From: Propionibacteriaceae bacterium
GTDB taxonomy: Bacteria; Actinomycetota; Actinomycetes; Propionibacteriales; Propionibacteriaceae
NCBI GenBank assembly: GCA_021323255.1
Contig: JAJTCL010000172.1
Location: forward strand, 1-6,187
Length of the DNA: 6,187 nt
Direction of reading: 5' to 3'
The notes below the pieces were generated by a model, which was not told the DNA's origin, did not search any database, and saw nothing but the letters and a program-made list of their open reading frames with translations. The position numbers and the translations under genes were made by a program. Every line of letters starts with the position of its first letter. The first letter of the stretch is position 1. Below are positions 1 to 4,701 of this stretch, piece after piece.

Positions 1-490
1 ACTCAGCCTCGGTCGGCAGGCTCCGACCGGCCCAGTTCGCGTACGCCTCGGCATCCTCGTAGGCGATATGGACTACCGGATGGTCTTCGAGTCCGCGGAC
101 GGACGACCCGCTGCCTTCGGGATGGCGCCAGGACGCCCCCGGAGTCCAGGTCCACCAGAGATTGATGTGGCGAAGATTCACCGGTCCTGTCGTACGCGTG
201 AAGACCATCGAGCCTGGTTGCAGATTCTCCTCAGGCGCGCCCGGGAAGTCGGCTGGGTCGAGCGATCGCTCGGCGACGGTGACATAGCCGGATGCGTCGA
301 CGAATGCTTCGAATTGTGCGTTGGTGACTTGATGGGTCTCGATCCAGAAGCCATCGACGCTGACCCGATGGGCGGGCGCCTCCTCGGGATAGTGCCGGTC
401 GGACCCCATCGTGTACGTCTGAGCCGGAATCCACGTCAGGCCGTCCGTCGCCGACGGCATGATTACGCTCGCGGAGTCGGGCCCACTCAT
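1..490 (-). CDS. Formylglycine-generating enzyme (FGE/SUMF1 family), N-terminal part, truncated by window edge
   Basis: The reading frame begins at ATG 490-488 and stays open to position 1, giving about 163 residues without a stop, so the C-terminal half lies outside the window. The translation has the FGE-sulfatase N-terminal hallmarks: a W-I-P-A-x-T-Y-T-M-G-S strand, then H-Y-P-E-E-A-P-A-H-R-V-S-V-D-G-F-W-I, then V-T-N-A-Q-F-x-x-F-V, a G-Y-V-T-V-A-E-R segment, H-P-V-V-H-I-A-Y-E-D-A-x-A-Y-A-N-W-A, and finally G-R-S-L-P-T-E-A-E at the edge. Known members oxidise the cysteine in C-x-P/A-S/G-R of type I sulfatases to formylglycine; their active-site cysteines lie near the C terminus and cannot be checked here. 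The start overlaps the stop of the HAD gene (ATGA, 487-490) and has no Shine-Dalgarno, which implies translational coupling. No signal peptide is visible, so it is probably cytoplasmic. Its likely substrate is the sulfatase two genes upstream. Confidence 0.93.
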   Translation of the reverse strand, partial: MSGPDSASVIMPSATDGLTWIPAQTYTMGSDRHYPEEAPAHRVSVDGFWIETHQVTNAQFEAFVDASGYVTVAERSLDPADFPGAPEENLQPGSMVFTRTTGPVNLRHINLWWTWTPGASWRHPEGSGSSVRGLEDHPVVHIAYEDAEAYANWAGRSLPTEAE

Positions 491-1425
491 GTGGCGTCGG
501 CGAACACAGCGTTCCAGTCGTTCTTGATGCTGACCACGGTCCAATTCTCGCGGTCGGCCGTCTCCAGCGCTGGCTCGGCCCCGGCCGTGTAGTCGAATTC
601 GCGGTCCGCGTCGTCGTGCAGTAACAACAGCCGAAGTGATGGAGTAGACGGAGTTCCCGAGAATGCCAGCATGGGCACATCGCCGTTGGAATTGCCGAAC
701 GCAAGGATGGGTCGCCGACCGATTCTGCTCCAGATCCGGACCGGCTTCTCCGGTCCGTCATCGAAGAAGTCCATCGCACCCTTGTAGAGCAAGGCGGACT
801 GGCCGCCTTCGGACGAGTAGACGATGCCTAGAGCGCTGCCAATGACCCGCTCAGGCGGAATGCCGTACAGATCTTCGGCGACCGGACGCATGAAGTCCCG
901 ATCACCCCCCGATGCGATGTAGGTGGCAAAGTCGTTGGCTTCTAGATAGCGCAGCAGCTCAACCATCGGCAGGTAACCGCATGCTCGGTAGGGACGCTTG
1001 AGGCCAGGATTGTCGGCCGCGTCGAAGAACTCCTTGACTCGCCGGTCGTAGTCTTCGACGGTCACGGCTTCGAATGCCTTGGGTACGGCAACCATCAACA
1101 ACTTCAGGTCGCTGTCGTCACCCTGGTAGTGCTTCACCACAGCTGCACCGAGCCAATGCATATCGCCCTCGTACGCGGCCTGGTAGGGCTGCTTAGTCCG
1201 TAAGGCTGAGTCATTCTCGGCCAACTCGCGGAACCGGTGAACCGTGAAGTCCAGCTGGATGACCAGCGGCTTCTCGGTCCAGAGGGTGCCGTCGTTGTCG
1301 AAGACGGCGACCCGGGCGGCAGGCTCGACATAGTCGGGCCAGCCCTCTTCGGTCACGAGAGCCACGAAGTCGGTGATCGCGGACTTCGTCGGGCCGTCGT
1401 TCCAGGACTCGAGCACGTCCACCAT
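487..1425 (-). CDS. HAD-superfamily phosphohydrolase (haloacid dehalogenase-like, SerB-type fold)
   Basis: This 312-residue soluble protein shows the HAD motifs in order. Motif I is F-D-N-D-G-T-L-W, with nucleophile D43 and acid/base D45. Motif II is Y-I-A-S-G-G-D (S172). A motif III lysine is probably K227 in E-K-P-V-R-I, or else K215. Motif IV is G-N-S-N-G-D, with metal-binding D249. The long insert between motifs I and II (about residues 50-165) is a cap domain of the phosphoserine-phosphatase kind. The family hydrolyses phosphate monoesters through an aspartyl-phosphate with magnesium, but the substrate cannot be read from the sequence. The start lies 9 nt after the sulfatase stop, without a well-placed Shine-Dalgarno, and the stop overlaps the FGE start, so it sits in the middle of one operon. 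No signal peptide is seen. What it contributes to a sulfatase-maturase operon is unknown; removing phosphate from a product or related metabolite is one guess. Confidence 0.9.
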   Translation of the reverse strand: MVDVLESWNDGPTKSAITDFVALVTEEGWPDYVEPAARVAVFDNDGTLWTEKPLVIQLDFTVHRFRELAENDSALRTKQPYQAAYEGDMHWLGAAVVKHYQGDDSDLKLLMVAVPKAFEAVTVEDYDRRVKEFFDAADNPGLKRPYRACGYLPMVELLRYLEANDFATYIASGGDRDFMRPVAEDLYGIPPERVIGSALGIVYSSEGGQSALLYKGAMDFFDDGPEKPVRIWSRIGRRPILAFGNSNGDVPMLAFSGTPSTPSLRLLLLHDDADREFDYTAGAEPALETADRENWTVVSIKNDWNAVFADAT

Positions 1426-1434
1426 CCCGTCTGT

Positions 1435-2976
1435 TTACCGGCCTTCGGTGAGTGCAGCCTCGAGCTTGGCCATCGCCTGGTCAATCGTGAACGTGGCAGC
1501 CTTCTGACGCGGCGGGAATTCTCTGAACGTCTCCAGGAACTGGGTGACGACAGCAGAGGCCGTCAACACCAGAATGCCGTTCTGCATGATCCAGTCCCAA
1601 TATGAATTCGACGTCACGTCGGCGCGCTCAAACGGGTCGGTCCGCAGGTTGAATAGTTTCGGAACTCTCAATACGACAAACGGCTCCGCCCAGATCTGCA
1701 GCGTGCCCTGCTGTCGCTGCTCCATGAAGATGATCTTCCAGTTGTCGATGCGGATGGCGAGCACATCGCCATCGTCGGAGAAATAGATGAATGCGTTGCG
1801 AGGGCTCTTATCGACCTCGCCGGTCAGGTACGGCAGTAGGTTGTAGCCGTCAATGTGAACTCTGAAGGCCTTGTCGCCAACATTGTGACCGGCCTTGAGT
1901 TTCTCGACGATGTCCGGCTCTCCCGCGGCAGCAAGGAAGGTCGGCAACCAGTCGTGGTGCTGAATGATCTCGTTCGAGACCGCCCGGGTCGGGATCTTGC
2001 CGGGCCAACGAATCATCTCCGGTACCCGGAACGCGCCCTCCCAGTTCGTGTTCTTCTCACTGCGGAACGGGGTCATACCGGCATCGGGCCAGCTGTTCAT
2101 GTGCGGCCCGTTGTCGGTGGAATAAACCACGATCGTGTCGTCTGAGATGCCGAGCTCATCCAGCTTGTCGAGCAGGACTCCCACAACCTTGTCGTGATCG
2201 ATCATCGTGTCGTGGTAGGGGGATTGCCAGCGGCCGGCCTGACCGATGCTCTCAGGCTTGGGGTGGGTGTAGAGGTGCATATGTGTTGTGTTGAACCAGA
2301 CGAAGAACGGCGTACCCGCCGCAGCCTGCCGATCAATGAAGTCGAGCCCATGCTCCAAGATCTCGTCGTCGACTGTCTCCATACGCTTCCTGGTCAGCGG
2401 TCCGGTGTCTTCGATCCGCTGCTTGCCGACGCGACCCCAGCGAGGCTCGTCTGTCGAGTCGTCCTCATCGGTCGCCCAGCAGTGCAGCACCCCGCGTGGC
2501 CCGAACCTTTCCCGGAAACGTGGGAAGTCCTCTGGAGGTGGGTAGTTCGGTGACTCCGGATCCTCCTCGGCATTCAAGTGATAGAGGTTGCCGAAGAACT
2601 CATCAAAGCCGTGAACTGTCGGGAGGAACTCGTTGCGATCGCCTAGGTGGTTTTTCCCGAACTGCCCTGTCGCGTACCCGAGCGGTTTCAACAACTCGGC
2701 GATTGTGGGATCCTCCGCCTGGAAGCCGGTGGGCGCGGCGGGCATGCCGACCTTGCTGAGCCCAGTTCGGAACACGCTCTGGCCGGTGATGAATGACGAC
2801 CGTCCAGCGGTGCAGCTCTGCTCACCATAAGAATCGGTGAAGCGCATCCCCTCGTCGGCAATTCGGTCGATGTTCGGCGTACGGTAGCCCATCAATCCGT
2901 CGCTGTAGCAGCTCAGATTGGTGATCCCGATGTCATCCCCCCAGATCACCAGGATGTTCGGCTTGGAGTCGGGCAT
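1435..2976 (-). CDS. Type I sulfatase (arylsulfatase family, formylglycine-dependent, cytoplasmic)
   Basis: From ATG 2976 the product is 513 residues. N-I-L-V-I-W-G-D-D-I-G provides metal ligands D14/D15. The sulfatase signature C-T-A-G-R places the formylglycine precursor at C55. The second signature appears as G-K-N-H-L-G (K108, H110), where many sulfatases have W instead of N. H232 lies in T-T-H-M-H, D288/N289 in T-D-N-G, and K308 in S-E-K-N. These match the calcium-binding and catalytic set of alkaline-phosphatase-fold sulfatases, which cleave sulfate esters. The specific substrate is unknown, and related phosphonate or phosphate esterases cannot be excluded. No signal peptide is present, so it should act in the cytoplasm on an imported or endogenous ester. 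The frame is open upstream to 3300, but that part would overlap the channel gene and an operator-like repeat and is compositionally unlike a sulfatase. AAAGGTG at 2985-2991, 8 nt before ATG 2976, settles the start. It is the first gene of the operon with HAD and FGE. Confidence 0.95.
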   Translation of the reverse strand: MPDSKPNILVIWGDDIGITNLSCYSDGLMGYRTPNIDRIADEGMRFTDSYGEQSCTAGRSSFITGQSVFRTGLSKVGMPAAPTGFQAEDPTIAELLKPLGYATGQFGKNHLGDRNEFLPTVHGFDEFFGNLYHLNAEEDPESPNYPPPEDFPRFRERFGPRGVLHCWATDEDDSTDEPRWGRVGKQRIEDTGPLTRKRMETVDDEILEHGLDFIDRQAAAGTPFFVWFNTTHMHLYTHPKPESIGQAGRWQSPYHDTMIDHDKVVGVLLDKLDELGISDDTIVVYSTDNGPHMNSWPDAGMTPFRSEKNTNWEGAFRVPEMIRWPGKIPTRAVSNEIIQHHDWLPTFLAAAGEPDIVEKLKAGHNVGDKAFRVHIDGYNLLPYLTGEVDKSPRNAFIYFSDDGDVLAIRIDNWKIIFMEQRQQGTLQIWAEPFVVLRVPKLFNLRTDPFERADVTSNSYWDWIMQNGILVLTASAVVTQFLETFREFPPRQKAATFTIDQAMAKLEAALTEGR

Positions 2977-2984
2977 AGATCCCA

Positions 2985-2991
2985 CACCTTT
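2985..2991 (-). promoter_or_regulatory. Ribosome binding site of the sulfatase gene
   Basis: On the minus strand AAAGGTG lies 8 nt before ATG 2976 and matches the core of the anti-Shine-Dalgarno complement. It decides the sulfatase start against the longer open frame reaching 3300. Confidence 0.7.
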
Positions 2992-3005
2992 CGTCACTGA
3001 GGAAA

Positions 3006-3028
3006 GCGCGACGTGATCATGCTCGCGC
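3006..3028. repeat. Hyphenated palindrome GCGCGA-N11-TCGCGC in the sulfatase leader
   Basis: Arms of 6 bp at 3006-3011 and 3023-3028 flank an 11-nt centre that contains TGATCA at 3014-3019. It lies between the operator-like repeat at 3048-3064 and the sulfatase ribosome binding site. It could be a second protein-binding site or a leader hairpin. In GC-rich DNA short arms like these can occur by chance. Confidence 0.3.
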
Positions 3029-3047
3029 GGTCGTCGGCCGGCCAGCA

Positions 3048-3064
3048 TCACCCAGGCGGGGTGA
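3048..3064 (-). promoter_or_regulatory. Operator-like inverted repeat TCACCC-N5-GGGTGA, copy upstream of the sulfatase operon
   Basis: Perfect 6-bp arms are separated by 5 nt. Read on the minus strand, toward the sulfatase, it is TCACCC-CGCCT-GGGTGA followed by TG. The TG ends 69 nt before the sulfatase ATG. The same arms, spacer length and trailing TG recur at 3865-3881 and 4623-4639. On the minus strand weak -10-like hexamers lie downstream: GAGCAT (3024-3019), 21 nt after the TG, and CATGAT (3021-3016), 24 nt after it. The factor that would bind is unknown. Confidence 0.65.
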
Positions 3065-3120
3065 GCGGCTCCGTGGAATTGCTTCGCTCCGCTCAGCGCG
3101 GATCGCGCTCCGGAATCCGC
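3062..3120 (-). other. Possible hairpins downstream of the channel gene (weak terminator candidates)
   Basis: Two imperfect candidates lie in the gap after the TMEM175-type gene. TGAGCGG (3062-3068) pairs with CCGCTCA (3089-3095) across a 20-nt loop. GCGGAT (3098-3103) pairs with ATCCGC (3115-3120) across 11 nt. Neither has a U-run on either strand. They could separate channel transcription from the sulfatase unit, but support is weak. The rest of this 215-nt gap shows no gene. Confidence 0.2.
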
Positions 3121-3191
3121 CGACTTCGTCGTCCCTCGCAGAGGAAGAACGCCTCCGCTCTGTCCGCTCCAGCACGCGGCTGGCGATCCCG

Positions 3192-3857
3192 TTAGCTGAC
3201 GCCAGGTTTGGAATTCTCTCGACGCCGCCGATGGAGGGGAAAGATCAGGATGAAGGCGACCACTAGATAGCCGATCACAGCGATCAGCGGGATGAACCAA
3301 CCGACCACGATGAGCACGAGATAAAGCGCGAGACTAGGCCTGAGCCGCCTTGACAGCAAGGTGATCTCCTCATCCCCGGTGGCAGGATGCACGAGCTGAT
3401 GACGTACCGCTTGGCCCCACATCACCGACAAAAGCGACGTCACCGCCAGCAACGTGACGCCGTAAATGGTCGCAGCTACCTTCTCGTCCTGCCGCGACTC
3501 GAGGAACTCTGCCAGCAGCTTTGTGGGAAAAGGCAGAAATGAGACGACCAGCAGAAGAGCGAGATTCAATCTCAAGAAAGCAGTGTTGGCGCCATGCATG
3601 TAATGCGTTATGGAGTTATGCCCCAGCCAGGTCGCACCGATGGTGGCAAAGCTGACAAGGTAGGCAAGATAGGAGGGCCACAGGCTTAGTACAGCGCTAA
3701 GCAGCTGTCCCTCGGACCCCTCCGGCACTGAAAGCTCCAGCACCAACAGGGTGATAGCAATAGCGAAAACGCCGTCGCTGAATGCCTCCATTCGAGAAAG
3801 TCGTACTACTCGATCGTCGTCTTCATCAGCCATTTCTGATCCTCTCGTCGAGGCCAT
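3192..3857 (-). CDS. TMEM175/DUF1211-family potassium channel protein
   Basis: The protein has 221 residues from ATG 3857, or 213 from ATG 3833. It begins with a short acidic segment, then R-M-E-A-F-S-D-G-V-F-A-I-A-I-T-L-L-V-L-E-L. This is the R-x3-F-S-D signature of TMEM175 channels, at about R22 and F26-D28. Six membrane segments follow, at roughly 24-42, 53-76, 88-110, 128-150, 170-186 and 188-206. G-A-T-W-L-G-H and F-L-P-F-P-T are typical of the family. Known bacterial members are single six-TM units that assemble as tetramers and conduct potassium; conduction here is inferred from the family. The tail is basic (R-R-R-R) and probably cytoplasmic. The start is uncertain. GGTGAG precedes 3857 by 6 nt but lies inside the inverted repeat at 3865-3881, whereas GAGAGG (3841-3846) precedes 3833 by 7 nt and would leave that repeat upstream of the gene. 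It is divergent from the DUF1269 gene. Confidence 0.92.
   Translation of the reverse strand: MASTRGSEMADEDDDRVVRLSRMEAFSDGVFAIAITLLVLELSVPEGSEGQLLSAVLSLWPSYLAYLVSFATIGATWLGHNSITHYMHGANTAFLRLNLALLLVVSFLPFPTKLLAEFLESRQDEKVAATIYGVTLLAVTSLLSVMWGQAVRHQLVHPATGDEEITLLSRRLRPSLALYLVLIVVGWFIPLIAVIGYLVVAFILIFPLHRRRRENSKPGVS
3841..3846 (-). promoter_or_regulatory. Candidate ribosome binding site for the downstream start of the channel gene
   Basis: On the minus strand GAGAGG lies 7 nt before ATG 3833. It competes with GGTGAG, 6 nt before ATG 3857. The short product from 3833 would begin M-A-D-E-D-D-D. I cannot decide between the two starts. Confidence 0.45.
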
Positions 3858-3864
3858 CGACAGC

Positions 3865-3881
3865 TCACCCCCGTAGGGTGA
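3865..3881 (+). promoter_or_regulatory. Operator-like inverted repeat TCACCC-N5-GGGTGA, copy in the divergent channel/DUF1269 region
   Basis: The plus-strand sequence is TCACCC-CCGTA-GGGTGA followed by TG. The TG points toward the DUF1269 gene and ends 78 nt before its ATG. The core is symmetric, so the same site could also act on the channel gene, 7 nt from its upstream start or 31 nt from its downstream start. A second inverted repeat, CACCG-TCAT-CGGTG, follows immediately at 3884-3897. Confidence 0.65.
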
Positions 3882-3883
3882 TG

Positions 3884-3897
3884 CACCGTCATCGGTG
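3884..3897. repeat. Short inverted repeat CACCG-TCAT-CGGTG beside the operator-like site
   Basis: Perfect 5-bp arms flank 4 nt and begin 2 nt after the end of the 17-bp repeat. In the equivalent place, the copy at 4623-4639 has GGTCACC. Both contain GTCA at the same distance from GGGTGATG, so this could be a third half-site or part of a promoter. Confidence 0.4.
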
Positions 3898-3904
3898 TGG
3901 GGCC

Positions 3905-3910
3905 CATACT
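3905..3910 (+). promoter_or_regulatory. Candidate -10 element of the DUF1269 gene (CATACT)
   Basis: CATACT fits the actinobacterial NANNNT pattern and starts 21 nt after the GGGTGATG of the upstream repeat. The hexamer 17 nt before it (TGCACC) is a poor -35, which would suit an activator-dependent promoter. A transcript starting about 7 nt downstream would carry a leader of roughly 45 nt. Confidence 0.35.
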
Positions 3911-3950
3911 GCTGACCAGCCTTCAGGACGGTAACGCAACCAAGAGATCA

Positions 3951-3956
3951 AAGGAG
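3951..3956 (+). promoter_or_regulatory. Ribosome binding site of the DUF1269 gene (AAGGAG)
   Basis: AAGGAG lies 5 nt before ATG 3962. It is the strongest Shine-Dalgarno in the window and fixes the start. The out-of-frame ATG at 3957 overlaps the spacer and is too close to be used. Confidence 0.75.
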
Positions 3957-3961
3957 ATGGG

Positions 3962-4525
3962 ATGGCGGTCGAGGAGTTCGTGGTGTACGTCGGGGTGTAC
4001 CGCAGCGTTGAGGACGCTGAGTCGGACTACCACTTGGTCAAGGACCTGCACACCAAGGCCGGCATGCTTGATGCTTACGACGCCGCGGTGATCGAAAAGC
4101 GCGAGAACGGAAAGGTACGCATAACCAAGAAACATGAAACCCCCACCCGGGTGGGCGGAGTGCTCGGCGGGGGTGTGGGACTTGCTACCGGGCTCGTCGT
4201 GGCGCTGTTTCCGTTCGCGGCGATCGGCGGTGGCCTACTCGCGGCCACAACCGCCGGCGGGGCCATCCTCGGCGCGGTGAGCGGACATGCAGCGGCTGGG
4301 ATGAGCCGCCATGACCTCAAGGAGCTGGGTGAATACCTCGACGAGGGGCAGGCAGGTCTTGTGGTCGTCGGTGTGACGGAGTTGGAAGACGACATCAAAC
4401 AGTCGATGAGCAAGGCTGAGAAGCTCGACACCAGGCAGATCAAGGCCGACACCGCGGAGATCGAACAAGACGCCAAGGCCGCTGGAGCCGAGCAGCCGGC
4501 CGAGGACGCCGACACCGAAGACTGA
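3962..4525 (+). CDS. DUF1269-type glycine-rich membrane protein
   Basis: This 187-residue protein has a ferredoxin-like opening (F-V-V-Y-V-G-V-Y at 6-13, then a helix with V-x-D-A-E-x-D-Y), followed by A-A-V-I-E-K-R-E-N-G-K-V at 41-52. A hydrophobic glycine-rich stretch at 64-114 includes G-G-V-L-G-G-G-V-G-L and G-G-G-L-L-A-A-T-T-A-G-G-A-I-L-G-A-V, long enough for a membrane hairpin with glycine-zipper spacing. Next come D-L-K-E-L-G-E-Y-L (118-126) and G-Q-A-G-L-V-V-V-G-V, then a charged helical tail rich in K, D, E and A from about 140. This arrangement resembles DUF1269 family proteins, whose biochemical role is not established; a stress-related membrane role is only a guess. The start is fixed by AAGGAG 5 nt upstream. 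The gene ends at a TGA that begins a perfect hairpin. It is divergent from the channel gene and shares an operator-like site with it. Confidence 0.88.
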   Translation: MAVEEFVVYVGVYRSVEDAESDYHLVKDLHTKAGMLDAYDAAVIEKRENGKVRITKKHETPTRVGGVLGGGVGLATGLVVALFPFAAIGGGLLAATTAGGAILGAVSGHAAAGMSRHDLKELGEYLDEGQAGLVVVGVTELEDDIKQSMSKAEKLDTRQIKADTAEIEQDAKAAGAEQPAEDADTED

Positions 4526-4544
4526 CCGCTTCGGAAAGCGGTCA
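4523..4544 (+). terminator. Perfect 9-bp hairpin starting at the DUF1269 stop codon
   Basis: TGACCGCTT (4523-4531) and AAGCGGTCA (4536-4544) form a perfect stem around the CGGA loop. The stem begins with the stop codon TGA itself. No U-tract follows, as in many actinobacterial terminators, so termination is likely but unproven. It could also protect the 3' end of the mRNA. Confidence 0.6.
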
Positions 4545-4572
4545 CATGCCACACAGCTGAATCGATCAGGGC

Positions 4573-4587
4573 TTGCCTTGTTGGCAA
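4573..4587. repeat. Short inverted repeat TTGCC-N5-GGCAA
   Basis: Five-bp arms lie in the 176-nt gap between the DUF1269 gene and the six-TM gene, about 35 nt upstream of the third operator-like copy. It could be a minor hairpin or binding site; arms this short may be chance. Confidence 0.2.
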
Positions 4588-4622
4588 CCGCCTTCCGGGA
4601 GAAGGAAGATTTTCGGCGTAGG

Positions 4623-4639
4623 TCACCCGCCAAGGGTGA
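4623..4639 (+). promoter_or_regulatory. Operator-like inverted repeat TCACCC-N5-GGGTGA, copy upstream of the six-TM gene
   Basis: The sequence is TCACCC-GCCAA-GGGTGA followed by TG, ending 60 nt before ATG 4702 or 33 nt before GTG 4675. A further half-site, TCACC (4647-4651), makes a second inverted repeat, GGTGA-N7-TCACC, with the right arm. GGTCACC also occurs as a direct repeat at 4621-4627 and 4645-4651. GATGGT (4663-4668) starts 21 nt after the TG, the same spacing as CATACT after the 3865 copy. Its position makes the earlier in-frame ATG at 4573 an unlikely start. Confidence 0.65.
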
Positions 4640-4701
4640 TGTCCGGTCACCTCTTTTCGGGGGATGGTGCCATCGTGACGGCAACTGAGGACGGAAGTGC
4701 T

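Noticed and set aside
68..592. Plus-strand open frame opposite the FGE and HAD genes
   Set aside because: The opposite strand carries clear FGE and HAD motifs here, and the plus-strand product resembles no family.
1118..1134. Possible fourth palindrome starting with TCACCC in the HAD gene
   Set aside because: After TCACCC and 5 nt the sequence is GTGCTT, not GGGTGA, and it lies in coding DNA.
2977..3300. In-frame extension of the sulfatase by 108 N-terminal residues
   Set aside because: It overlaps the channel gene, contains the operator-like repeat and reads as low-order Arg/Ser/Ala sequence, while the sulfatase fold starts right after ATG 2976, which has a good ribosome binding site.
3738..3754. 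GGGTGAT inside the channel gene as another site
   Set aside because: The left arm at the required spacing is CAGCAC, not TCACCC.
4075..4684. Minus-strand open frames opposite the DUF1269 gene
   Set aside because: They are antisense to a gene with a strong ribosome binding site and recognisable domain order, and their products are low-complexity.
4573..4701. Upstream in-frame ATG 4573 as start of the six-TM protein
   Set aside because: It would put the operator-like repeat inside the coding region, and there is no Shine-Dalgarno at the right distance. ATG 4702 or GTG 4675 is preferred.
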